DNA of 6,919 nucleotides from Deltaproteobacteria bacterium (GTDB lineage: Bacteria > Desulfobacterota > GWC2-55-46 > JADFVP01). The DNA lies in contig JAJRYL010000400.1 of the NCBI GenBank assembly GCA_024275855.1, forward strand, positions 1-6,919. Reading direction: 5' to 3'. Both the position numbers and the translations under genes were made by a program. Below are positions 1 through 6,919 of this stretch, in pieces. Under the pieces are notes generated by a model that ran no database searches, was not told the DNA's origin, and was given only the letters and a program-made list of their open reading frames with translations. Numbering within the stretch: position 1 is the stretch's first letter; every line of letters starts with the position of its first letter.

Positions 1-123
1 AAGCAGAAGTCGCGTTTAAAGACACGCCCGTCAAGGGCGAAGAGGGCAAAGCGGACTGATAAAAAGACAGAGCGGGGCAGGCTGAAAAAGAGCAGAAGAA
101 GAGTTCGCCATAATGACGATTAG
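1..123 (+). CDS. arfB: ArfB (YaeJ) ribosome-rescue peptidyl-tRNA hydrolase, C-terminal tail only
   Basis: Frame 1 is open from the window edge to TAG at 121-123 and gives 40 residues, extremely rich in Lys and Arg. The stretch KTRPSRAKRAKR, then KKTERGRLKKSRRRVR, lines up without gaps against the C-terminal tail of E. coli ArfB as I remember it (TRPTRASKERR ... VKAMRGKVR), sharing the TRPxRA core, the spaced basic residues and the final R..VR. In ArfB this disordered basic tail enters the empty mRNA channel of a stalled ribosome, while the N-terminal GGQ domain hydrolyses the peptidyl-tRNA. The catalytic domain lies outside the window, so the call rests on the tail alone. The gene converges on uup. 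A competing reading in frame 3 (stop at 57-59) is less convincing because it matches nothing I recognise. Confidence 0.78.
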   Translation, partial: KQKSRLKTRPSRAKRAKRTDKKTERGRLKKSRRRVRHNDD

Positions 124-248
124 GCTTTTGTAGAGACACGGTCTAAATATTTTATAAAAGTGACCAACCCTCGAAAAATAGTCGGTCTCTAATCACTTTA
201 TTGTTCTTACCTGTTAACCTATCTTCACCGGTAGACTCTTCGTACGCT
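124..248. other. Convergent intergenic gap with a weak inverted repeat
   Basis: This 125-base gap lies between the 3' ends of the arfB fragment and uup, so a bidirectional terminator would be expected here. The best candidate is AGAGAC at 132-137 facing GTCTCT at 185-190, with a shorter inner GGTC/GACC pairing (140-143 with 162-165). The loop is long, the inner stem is only four pairs, and no clean U-tract follows, so this is not a convincing intrinsic terminator. The rest is AT-rich and contains no plausible gene. Confidence 0.25.
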
Positions 249-2207
249 TTAACCGTCCCTCTCCTCAAGCTCTTCCCATCTGGCGTACGAGGTCTCAATA
301 ATTTTAACAATCTCTTCGGCCCGTTTTGTAATCTCCGCCGTCTTTTCGTTTTTGTAAAAATCGGCCCCGGACATCAATTTGTACAACTCCTCCTGTTCGG
401 TCTCAAGCGTCTCTATGGCTCCGGGCAGTTCCTCAAGCTCGCGCGACTCGTTAAAGCCGAGCTTTTTACTCTCGCTCTTTACTCTCTTTGGCCTGCCCCT
501 TTTAACCTCTCTCGCTTCTGTGTAATCCGTAGAGCCGCTTAAAGTTATTGTACTGTCTGCGCTTTTCTCAGGCGTAGCGTTGCCGGGGCGCTGGTGCAGC
601 CAGTCGTCGTATCCGCCGACATATTCGTTTATCACCTCTTTTCCGTTTTCGTCTTTTTCAAAGACTATGGTAGAGGTTGCAACATTATTTAAAAAAGCCC
701 TGTCGTGGCTTACTATCAGTATTGTGCCGCTGTAGTTTAAGAGCAGCTCTTCTAACAGGTCGAGCGTTTCGCTGTCGAGGTCGTTTGTCGGTTCGTCCAT
801 GACGAGCACGTTGGAGGGGCTGGCAAAGAGTTTTGCGAGCAGAAGCCTGTTGCGCTCTCCGCCCGAAAGCACGTTAACGGGCGTGCGCGCCCGTGAAGGG
901 GCGAAGAGAAAGTCCTGCAGGTAGCTTACGGCATGGCGCACCCTGCCGTTTATTATCACCTGGTCGGCACCGTCAAAAAGGTTTTCCATCAAGCTCAACT
1001 CTTCTTTAAGTTCAGCCCTGTGCTGGTCGAAGTACGATACCTCTATATTCGTACCGGATTTTACTCTGCCGGCGGTCGGAGCGATATGGCCGAGCAGAAG
1101 TTTTAAGAGCGTGCTTTTGCCAGCGCCGTTTGCGCCGATTATTCCAACCTTGTCGCCCCGTTTTATTATTGTAGAAAAGTTTTCTATTATCGGTTTCCGC
1201 TTGTTGGCGGCGGTCTCCGTACCGTACGAAAAACAGATCTTTTCCGCCTCTATTACGAGCGCTCCGGAGCGGGCGGTGTTGTGCTGCGATATGTTGAGAG
1301 TGCCCTCTGTGTTCCGTCTCTTTTTGCGCTCCGTTCTCATCTCCATAAGCGCTCGAACACGGCCTTCGTTGCGGGTTCTCCGGGCCTGTATGCCTTTTCG
1401 TATCCACTTCTCCTCTTCGGCCAGTTTTTTGTCAAAGAGCCTGTTATGCTCCGTCTCGGTACTGGCGGCCTCCTCTTTTCTTTTAAGAAACGTGCGGTAG
1501 TCGCACGCCCAGCTTTTAAGATTGCCCCGGTCGAGTTCAAGAATGCGTGTAGCGAGGCGGGAGAGCAGCATTCTGTCATGCGTTATAAAGAGCAGGGTTC
1601 CAGAGAAGTTGAGCAGAAATTGTTCGAGCCAGTCTATAGACTCTATGTCGAGGTGGTTTGTCGGCTCGTCAAGCAGCAGCAGGTCGGGCGCCGATACGAG
1701 GGCCCTGCCAAGCAGTACTCTGCGCTTTAGTCCGCCGGAAAGCTCTTCGTACCTACCATCTTCAGGCAGGCGGAGTTTCGATATTATGGCCTCTACCCGC
1801 TGGTGTACGCTCCACCCGCCCGTAACCTCTATGGCGTGCTGAACGGACTCAAGCTCTCTTAGCGCCTCGGAGTCTCCGGTTGCCACTCTATTGGAAATAG
1901 CGTGGTATCTTGCGAGTTCCCGTCCGGCGCTGCCGAGCCCGCCTGTTATTACGTCGAACAGGCTGCCGGTAAGTTTTTTTTCCACCTCCTGCGAGAGCGT
2001 GGCTGTGCGTAGCCCGGAGGTTGCGGTTATCTTTCCGGAGTCCGGTTTAAGTTCGCTGCCGAGCAGAGACATGAGGGTTGACTTGCCTGTGCCGTTGCGC
2101 CAGACAAGGCAGACACGTTCGCCCGGCTCTATCTGGAGATTTATCGAATCGAGCACCGGGTCGGAGCCAAAGCTTACTGTTACGTCTTTCAGGTTGATAA
2201 GTGCCAT
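249..2207 (-). CDS. uup: Uup-type ABC-F ATPase acting on branched DNA or the ribosome
   Basis: A cytoplasmic 652-residue protein with two ABC ATPase domains and no membrane segment, close in length and sequence to E. coli Uup. Domain 1: degenerate Walker A WRNGTGKS at 36-43, signature LSGG at 156-159, Walker B with DEPTNHLD from D180, and switch H210. The linker holds the family-typical EEKWIRKGIQARRTRNEGR (about 265-283). Domain 2: Walker A GANGAGKS at 358-365, signature LSGGE at 447-451, DEPTNDLD from D471, and H501. Residues 583-650 form a charged heptad-like coiled coil matching the Uup C-terminal DNA-binding domain. In E. coli, Uup limits precise transposon excision and helps process branched recombination intermediates; ribosome-linked roles are also proposed. 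The start fits the family N-terminus; its ribosome site is weak (AGAAGAAG a few bases upstream). Odd features: Trp36 replaces the first P-loop Gly, and KRGRPKR (569-575) resembles an AT-hook. Confidence 0.95.
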   Translation of the reverse strand: MALINLKDVTVSFGSDPVLDSINLQIEPGERVCLVWRNGTGKSTLMSLLGSELKPDSGKITATSGLRTATLSQEVEKKLTGSLFDVITGGLGSAGRELARYHAISNRVATGDSEALRELESVQHAIEVTGGWSVHQRVEAIISKLRLPEDGRYEELSGGLKRRVLLGRALVSAPDLLLLDEPTNHLDIESIDWLEQFLLNFSGTLLFITHDRMLLSRLATRILELDRGNLKSWACDYRTFLKRKEEAASTETEHNRLFDKKLAEEEKWIRKGIQARRTRNEGRVRALMEMRTERKKRRNTEGTLNISQHNTARSGALVIEAEKICFSYGTETAANKRKPIIENFSTIIKRGDKVGIIGANGAGKSTLLKLLLGHIAPTAGRVKSGTNIEVSYFDQHRAELKEELSLMENLFDGADQVIINGRVRHAVSYLQDFLFAPSRARTPVNVLSGGERNRLLLAKLFASPSNVLVMDEPTNDLDSETLDLLEELLLNYSGTILIVSHDRAFLNNVATSTIVFEKDENGKEVINEYVGGYDDWLHQRPGNATPEKSADSTITLSGSTDYTEAREVKRGRPKRVKSESKKLGFNESRELEELPGAIETLETEQEELYKLMSGADFYKNEKTAEITKRAEEIVKIIETSYARWEELEERDG

Positions 2208-2400
2208 TGCTTCTTCTGTTCAAACTCCGATAATAAAAAGATTGAAAGGCCGTTTAGAGCCGTTAGCTTACCACAATTAGCGCGCGGTAGCTTCTTTCCG
2301 TTCGCAGGGGGTATTTTGTTTTCTTTTGTGCAGATAACCGCGAACGTATGGCTTGCCGTATCCGTTTTTCTGAAAGCCTTTATGGCGTATTTAAAAAGCG

Positions 2401-2429
2401 TTGAGTAATGGAGTGTAAATTGTTTTAAT
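2401..2429 (+). promoter_or_regulatory. Candidate sigma-70-type promoter for the addB/addA-like pair
   Basis: TTGAGT at 2401-2406 matches four of six bases of the -35 consensus. After exactly 17 bases comes TTTAAT at 2424-2429, five of six for the -10 box. Transcription would begin near 2436, leaving a very short leader before the ribosome site at 2441. The match is decent but unproven, and the leader would be almost too short. Confidence 0.35.
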
Positions 2430-2440
2430 CAGTTGAAAGC

Positions 2441-2446
2441 AGAGGG
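2441..2446 (+). promoter_or_regulatory. Ribosome binding site for the addB-like gene
   Basis: The purine run AGAGGG ends nine bases before the ATG at 2456. It is a partial Shine-Dalgarno match at acceptable spacing and supports this start over internal ATGs, since the conserved N-terminal segment begins within the first 25 residues. Confidence 0.5.
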
Positions 2447-2455
2447 TGCGAACTG

Positions 2456-5173
2456 ATGACCGGATGGCTGAAAAATATTGTAGAGGCCCTGAGTAACGGG
2501 GCTACCGTTGTAACCGTTAACAGGCGGTTGTCTCAGTGCCTGCGCTCGGCTTATAAAGAGTTTAAACTCTCTTCAGGCAAAGTCGCGTGGGAGACCCCGC
2601 CCGTTATGCCCGTTGGCGCATGGGTCTCTAAATTATATGAAGAGAGCTGTTCTGCCGGGCCGGTGCTTACCGAGAGCCGTTCGCGCGCCCTGTGGACGGG
2701 TATAGTAGAGCGCGGCTTCACGGCTGATGAGCGTTCAGTGCTCTTTGCTCAGGGTGTAGGCGAAACGTCGTACAGCGCTTATAAACTTATGGGCGAGTAC
2801 TGTTTAACCGCTCCCGGGCTCGGCCCCGAACTTTATATGAGCGAAGAGGCGCTTGCATTTAAGGGCTGGCTTCGCGCTTACAACCGCAAACTGAAAACTA
2901 TAGGTTTTACAGACGTTACACTTTTAAAGAGTCTTGTAGCTGAAAGCATAAAAAGGGGCGAACTTAAACTGCCCGGCTCTCTGCTCTTTGCCGGTTTCGA
3001 CGAGTTTACCCCGGCGGTTAAGAGGCTTTTCGATTACCTGAAAGAGAGCGGGGTTGACGTAAAGGACGTTGGAAGCGATACGTCCGGCGAGACAGCGCCA
3101 CCGGTTATAAAAGAGTATGCCGATGAGGTGGAGGAGGTAAGGGCGGCGGCGAGACGGGTTAGGGAAAAGTTAACTGCGGGCGGCTCCGTGGGTGTTATCG
3201 TAACCGACCTTAACCGGTATCACGGCGTTATAGAGCGGGAGTTCTCCGCCGAGCTTGACCCGTTAAGCGTGTTGCCGTGGAAGAGTGCTGCGGGTGTTTT
3301 TAATATTTCACTCGGTTCGCCGCTTTACGATAATCCGCTGGTCAGGTCGGCCTTCTCTCTTCTTTCAATCGTAACCCCGGAAACAGAGACAGGCCCTGTC
3401 ATGCCGCTGCTTTACTCAATTTCAACCGGTGAGCGGTGCAGAGGGGAAATCGCGCGGTTCGATGTATGCCTGAAGAGCAAGAAGAGAGCAAGCCTATCGT
3501 TAAAAGAGCTTAAAGACCTTTTGGAAGAGGACGGCAAGGGTTCGCTGGCAGAAGTTACATCGAAGGTCGGCAAGTGGGTGGAGCTATTAAAAAAAGAGAG
3601 TTCAAAAGAGTATCCGGGCTGCTGGGCTGGCAGGTTCGCCTCAGCATTGAGGCTTTTAGGCTGGCCCGGAGCAGGCGGCGCCGACGGTGGCGGGTTAAGA
3701 AGCGAGGAGTATCAGGTTGTCGAGGCATGGCGGTCGGTACTCGTCGAGTTCTCTTGTCTCGACGATACGCTCGGCCTGTTGACACGCTCCGGGGCGGTAG
3801 CTCAATTAAGGAGGCTTGCCGTCGAGACCGTTCATCAGGTAGAGAGCCAAAATTCACCTGTTCAGGTGCTCGGCCTCTTCGAGGCGGCCGGGCAGCACTT
3901 CGAACACCTGCTCCTGCTTGGCGCGGACAGCTCTACGCTTCCGGCTCCTCAAAACCCGAACCCCTTTATTCAGATAGAGGTGCAAAAGAGGCTGAATTTT
4001 AAAGATTCCACTCCTGAGCGGACGCTGGCCTTTGCGCGTACGGTTCTGGAGCGGGTGCTAAAGAGCGGTATTAAGGTCGAGGTAAGTTACGCCTCTACCT
4101 TCGACGGAGCGGAAAATCTTATCAGCCCGTTGCTAAGAGGGGTAACCGCAACTCCTATCGTCCTTCCCGGAAAAGAGACTCTCAATATAACGCCCGGTTC
4201 TTCTTTAAAAGAGAGGCTTTATGCCGCCTGCGTTCTGGAGCGGTTTCCCGAAGAGCCGGACATGCCGCTATCGAGCGAAGAGACAGGGGTGCTTCGCGGT
4301 GGAACCGGTATAATAAAAGAGCAGTCCGCCTGTCCGTTCAGGGCCTTTGCCATGTACCGTTTAGGCGCTCGCGGCATAGATAAGGTGACGCCCGGTTTTG
4401 ACCCCGCCGACAGGGGCACCGCTGTGCACGAGGCGCTTAAGCTCTTCTGGCAGGAGGTTAAAAACTCAAAAAGGCTCAAAGAGGCAAAAGAGAACGGGGA
4501 ATTGCCGGCCCTGACCGGCAAGGCAGTCTCAAGGGTCTTTGCAAAGTACGCGGGGCGTAACCTTCCGGCGTCTTATATAGAGCTTGAGCGGCTTCGCACC
4601 GTGGCGCTGGTGTCTGAGTGGCTTGCCCTTGAGCTTACGAGGCAGGACTTTAGCGTAATTGACGTTGAGTGCGACAAAGAGATAGAGGTTGGAGGGCTTA
4701 AGCTCCGGGCGCGTCTCGACAGGATAGACAGGCTCGCCAACGGCGCTGAGGTGATAATAGATTACAAGACCGGTGAGTGCAAAAAGGATTACTGGCTTCC
4801 GGGCCGCCCGAAAGAGCCGCAACTGCTTCTTTACGACCTTGCCGGGAGTTTTGACGTTGTTGCCTTTGCGCATCTTAAAATTAATAAAACCAAATTCGTA
4901 GGGGTGGCGAAAGAGGGCCTTGAACTGCCGGGCATAAAATCCTTTGAAGAGGACAAATGGACGTTAAAGATAGAAGGCGTAGAGAACTGGAACGATCTTA
5001 AGGCGGTGTGGAGAGAGACGCTTGAGTCTATAGCCAAAGAGTTTGCGTCCGGCGTGGCAAGCGTAACACCCGACTCTACATTCGACCACAGCGGCCACCC
5101 GTGCACCTTTTGCTGCCTCACCACGCTTTGCAGGCGGTTTGAGCTTAATGTCGGGCCGGGAAGGGGGTTTTAG
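2456..5173 (+). CDS. AddB-like PD-(D/E)XK nuclease, probable DNA repair protein (TIGR03623-like)
   Basis: A 905-residue soluble protein, about the usual length of the AddB-like 'probable DNA repair protein' family. Its N-terminus (VVTVNRRLSQCLR, 18-30) sits where AddB has a Walker A motif but has no GxxxxGK[ST], so this subunit probably does not hydrolyse ATP. A helicase-like remnant, VLGLFEAAGQHFEHLLLLGA (471-490), followed by the LPAPQNPNPF region, is typical of the family. The nuclease domain shows H658 (GTAVHEA), D755, D769 and K771 (IIDYKTGE), then EPQLLLY (787-793), the RecB-nuclease arrangement. C626 plus C883-x2-C886-x5-C892 match the four cysteines that hold the 4Fe-4S cluster in AddB. 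Its last base overlaps the next gene's GTG, which encodes an AddA-like helicase, so the two likely form one end-resecting complex. I gave no symbol because this branch is distinct from classical AddB. Confidence 0.88.
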   Translation: MTGWLKNIVEALSNGATVVTVNRRLSQCLRSAYKEFKLSSGKVAWETPPVMPVGAWVSKLYEESCSAGPVLTESRSRALWTGIVERGFTADERSVLFAQGVGETSYSAYKLMGEYCLTAPGLGPELYMSEEALAFKGWLRAYNRKLKTIGFTDVTLLKSLVAESIKRGELKLPGSLLFAGFDEFTPAVKRLFDYLKESGVDVKDVGSDTSGETAPPVIKEYADEVEEVRAAARRVREKLTAGGSVGVIVTDLNRYHGVIEREFSAELDPLSVLPWKSAAGVFNISLGSPLYDNPLVRSAFSLLSIVTPETETGPVMPLLYSISTGERCRGEIARFDVCLKSKKRASLSLKELKDLLEEDGKGSLAEVTSKVGKWVELLKKESSKEYPGCWAGRFASALRLLGWPGAGGADGGGLRSEEYQVVEAWRSVLVEFSCLDDTLGLLTRSGAVAQLRRLAVETVHQVESQNSPVQVLGLFEAAGQHFEHLLLLGADSSTLPAPQNPNPFIQIEVQKRLNFKDSTPERTLAFARTVLERVLKSGIKVEVSYASTFDGAENLISPLLRGVTATPIVLPGKETLNITPGSSLKERLYAACVLERFPEEPDMPLSSEETGVLRGGTGIIKEQSACPFRAFAMYRLGARGIDKVTPGFDPADRGTAVHEALKLFWQEVKNSKRLKEAKENGELPALTGKAVSRVFAKYAGRNLPASYIELERLRTVALVSEWLALELTRQDFSVIDVECDKEIEVGGLKLRARLDRIDRLANGAEVIIDYKTGECKKDYWLPGRPKEPQLLLYDLAGSFDVVAFAHLKINKTKFVGVAKEGLELPGIKSFEEDKWTLKIEGVENWNDLKAVWRETLESIAKEFASGVASVTPDSTFDHSGHPCTFCCLTTLCRRFELNVGPGRGF
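5161..5167 (+). promoter_or_regulatory. Shine-Dalgarno that selects the GTG start of the addA-like gene
   Basis: AAGGGGG inside the last codons of the addB-like gene lies five bases before GTG at 5173-5175. The alternative ATG at 5191 has no comparable purine run at proper spacing. This decides for the GTG start and suggests translational coupling of the two subunits. Confidence 0.6.
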
Positions 5174-6919
5174 TGACGGACGAATTAGCAATGGATGCGC
5201 CGGACAGCGAAGAGCGTTTAGCGGCGCTCGACCCGTCGCGCTCTTTTATAGTGCAGGCCCCGGCAGGCTCGGGAAAGACCGCGCTGCTGATACAGCGTTT
5301 TTTAAACCTGCTCTCTTATGTCAAAAGGCCCGAAGAGATACTCGCTATTACTTTTACGAGAAAAGCGGCATCGGAAATGCATGAACGTATTTTTGAGTCG
5401 CTACTATCGGCCGAACGCGGGTTTAGGGGCCAAAACGAAAACGAGAAGATAACACTTAAATTCGCCCGCGCCGTTTTGAAAAAGAGCGAGGAGCTTGGCT
5501 GGGGCCTGCTCCTGAATCCCGCGCGCCTTAAGGTGCAGACCATAGACTCGTTCTGTTCGACACTTTCGAGACGGCTTCCGCTTATGTCTAAACTTGGCGG
5601 TAATATGTCGGTTGCCACGGACCCCGACCCTCTTTACGAGGAGGCCGCAAGGCGTACCGTTAAACTGATAGACGGCCGGGGCGCGGACGCGGAGGCGGTA
5701 CGCAAGGTGCTGCTCTACCACGACAACTCAATAGTAGAGGTAGAGAGCAAGATTGTAGTTATGCTTAAAAAGAGGGAGCAGTGGCTGCGCCATACTGAAA
5801 AGGTGGCCGGTACCGACGGGTTTAAGAGTGAGCGTGAGGAAGAGGGTCAAGCGGACAGGCTTCGTCTTATGCTCGAAGGTTCTGTCGGGAGGCTTGTAAA
5901 AGAGAAGCTTAAGTCCGTAGAAGAGGAGCTGCGCGGGGTTGCAGGGTTGTGCTCAAAAGAATTTATCGCGCAAATCGTCAGGCTCGCCCGCTTTGCGGCC
6001 TCCAATATAGACCCGCTTGTTTTTGTGAGCCCTATAATAGAATTAGGCGAACTTGACGGGCTGCCGGGCCGGGATTCAAAGGGGCTTCGTCTCTGGAAGG
6101 CGCTCGTAGAACTCTTTGTAAATAAGAACGGCGAGTGGAGAAAACCGCGCGGAATAAGTTCAAGGGTCGGTTTTCCGGCCGATAAAAATACCGTGGCGAT
6201 AAATAATAAAGAGAGCTTTAAAGAGCTGCTCGGAGTGCTGAGCGGTAACGCCGGGCTGTTAAAACTTTTTGTGAGCGTACGCGGCCTGCCCGACCCGGCG
6301 TATACAAAAGAGGACTGGGAGACGTTGCGCTCGCTGCTGCAACTGCTGCCGAGAGCGGTAGGTATTTTGAAAAATATCTTTAGAGAAGAGCGCACGCTCG
6401 ACTTTTCAGAGATTTCAATGGCGGCTATAGAGGCGCTCGGCCCGGAGACCAACCCTACGGACTTGATGTTATCGCTCGACAATACCTTCTCTCATATACT
6501 TATTGACGAGTATCAGGACACCTCGTGGACGCAGGTAACGCTGCTTCAGGCCCTTGTGCGCGGTTTCGAGCCGGGGGACGGAAGAACGCTCTTTATCGTC
6601 GGAGACCCTATGCAGTCCATCTACCTTTTCAGAGACGCTGAGGTCGGTCTTTTTCTTAACGCGAGAGTAGAGGGCATAGAGCCGGTTGAGCTTGTGCCGT
6701 TGACATTGCGTTGCAACTTCCGGTCGGACGGCCATATAGTCGAGTGGGTAAACAGAACTTTTGCAAACGCCCTGCCAAAGACCGAAGACGCGCTTACCGG
6801 AGCGGTCGTTTATGAAAGGTCTGAAGCGTACCGGCCCGTTGACCCGGAAGCTGCGGTAGCCGTACGGCTTTTTGCAGGCGGTAAAGAGGCGTACGGGCAA
6901 CAGGAGGCGAAGGAGATAA
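5173..6919 (+). CDS. AddA/UvrD-like SF1A helicase, N-terminal half (cut by window end)
   Basis: Open for 582 codons from GTG at 5173 to the window end with no stop; AddA-type proteins usually exceed 1000 residues, so about half is present. Visible SF1A helicase motifs: a lead-in LDPSRSFIVQ (19-28), motif I APAGSGKT (29-36), motif Ia ITFTRKAASEM (59-69), TIDSFC (123-128), motif II LIDEYQDTS (443-451) with D445 and E446 for Mg-ATP, motif III VGDPMQSIYLFRDAEV (476-491) and motif IV LRCNFRS (512-518). Motifs V and VI, and any C-terminal nuclease domain, lie beyond the window. This would be the ATP-driven motor unwinding broken DNA ends for recombination. The preceding AddB-like nuclease gene ends in TAG overlapping this GTG (TAGTG), as expected for coupled subunits. 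DEYQDT and the GDPMQSIY..R.AEVGLFL stretch point to the helicase group that accompanies AddB-like proteins rather than to UvrD itself. GTG is preferred over ATG at 5191 because of its ribosome site. Confidence 0.9.
   Translation, partial: MTDELAMDAPDSEERLAALDPSRSFIVQAPAGSGKTALLIQRFLNLLSYVKRPEEILAITFTRKAASEMHERIFESLLSAERGFRGQNENEKITLKFARAVLKKSEELGWGLLLNPARLKVQTIDSFCSTLSRRLPLMSKLGGNMSVATDPDPLYEEAARRTVKLIDGRGADAEAVRKVLLYHDNSIVEVESKIVVMLKKREQWLRHTEKVAGTDGFKSEREEEGQADRLRLMLEGSVGRLVKEKLKSVEEELRGVAGLCSKEFIAQIVRLARFAASNIDPLVFVSPIIELGELDGLPGRDSKGLRLWKALVELFVNKNGEWRKPRGISSRVGFPADKNTVAINNKESFKELLGVLSGNAGLLKLFVSVRGLPDPAYTKEDWETLRSLLQLLPRAVGILKNIFREERTLDFSEISMAAIEALGPETNPTDLMLSLDNTFSHILIDEYQDTSWTQVTLLQALVRGFEPGDGRTLFIVGDPMQSIYLFRDAEVGLFLNARVEGIEPVELVPLTLRCNFRSDGHIVEWVNRTFANALPKTEDALTGAVVYERSEAYRPVDPEAAVAVRLFAGGKEAYGQQEAKEI

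Larger units (their letters stand above)
2208..2455. other. Divergent intergenic region between uup and the addB-like gene
   Basis: These 248 bases separate two divergent genes and must hold the start signals for both. A + strand promoter candidate sits near the right end and is listed separately. On the uup side, TATTAT (minus strand, 2235 to 2230) could be a -10 box, but no decent -35 sits 16-18 bases upstream. A perfect 7-base inverted repeat, CGTTCGC at 2299-2305 and GCGAACG at 2340-2346, has a 34-base loop, and one such pair is expected by chance in a region this size. The only small reading frame noticed, 18 codons from 2348, has no ribosome site. No RNA gene or riboswitch was recognised. 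Confidence 0.4.

Noticed and set aside
3..59. Frame-3 reading ending AEVAFKDTPVKGEEGKAD with tandem TGA TAA stops at 57-62
   Set aside because: Composition and tandem stops look plausible, but the overlapping frame-1 reading matches the ArfB tail over about 30 residues, and both frames cannot easily be real.
132..190. Intrinsic terminator between the arfB fragment and uup
   Set aside because: Six-base outer stem with a long, poorly paired interior and no U-run directly after it on either strand; kept only as a weak inverted repeat.
201..542. 113-codon plus-strand frame over the uup 3' end
   Set aside because: Antisense to the Uup coiled-coil domain, composition is typical of a shadow, and no domain is recognisable.
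1281..1730. 149-codon plus-strand frame inside uup
   Set aside because: Antisense to the Uup linker and domain 1, where the minus-strand protein is clearly conserved; no ribosome site or family match.
2299..2346. 7-base inverted repeat CGTTCGC / GCGAACG as an operator
   Set aside because: Arms are short and 34 bases apart; about one such pair is expected by chance in this interval.
2348..2404. 18-codon reading frame from ATG in the divergent intergenic region
   Set aside because: No Shine-Dalgarno upstream, its stop falls within the likely -35 box, and a frame this short is expected by chance.
5847..6482. 211-codon minus-strand reading frame, rich in Ser and Phe
   Set aside because: It lies entirely antisense to the helicase gene, whose motifs run on both sides of it and across its end. 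It has low-complexity composition and no recognisable domain, so it is a shadow frame.

Overview
The window reads as ordinary bacterial chromosome of moderate GC content (roughly half GC by eye). It holds two complete protein genes and two cut by the window edges. Ile is often ATA, and Arg mixes AGA/AGG with CGN codons. With the gene families present, this would fit a Desulfobacterota- or Nitrospirota-like lineage or another non-enteric relative of the Proteobacteria, but the sequence does not settle the taxonomy. No tRNA, rRNA, insertion sequence, CRISPR array or phage gene was seen.

Layout. Positions 1-123 (+) are the last 40 codons of a gene whose Lys/Arg-rich tail matches the ribosome-rescue peptidyl-tRNA hydrolase ArfB (YaeJ). 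A 125-base convergent gap follows. Positions 249-2207 (-) carry a full-length Uup-type ABC-F ATPase with two ABC domains and a C-terminal coiled coil. A 248-base divergent gap (2208-2455) separates it from a + strand pair. Positions 2456-5173 encode a 905-residue AddB-like protein with a PD-(D/E)XK nuclease domain and a four-cysteine Fe-S signature. From 5173 to the window end runs the N-terminal half of an AddA/UvrD-type SF1A helicase. It opens with GTG inside a TAGTG stop/start overlap and has no stop codon before the window ends.

How they fit together. The + strand pair is most simply a two-subunit helicase-nuclease of the AddAB/RecBCD type for processing double-strand DNA ends. Uup proteins act on branched DNA intermediates in E. 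coli, so the divergent pair may be a small recombination and repair neighbourhood. The arfB fragment looks unrelated in function.

Most unusual points: (1) the first glycine of the N-terminal Walker A motif of Uup is replaced by tryptophan, a single-base difference from a glycine codon; (2) the Uup linker carries an AT-hook-like KRGRPKR motif just before the DNA-binding coiled coil; (3) the AddB-like protein belongs to a poorly characterised branch with no visible N-terminal Walker A. I do not see a convincing wholly new system here.
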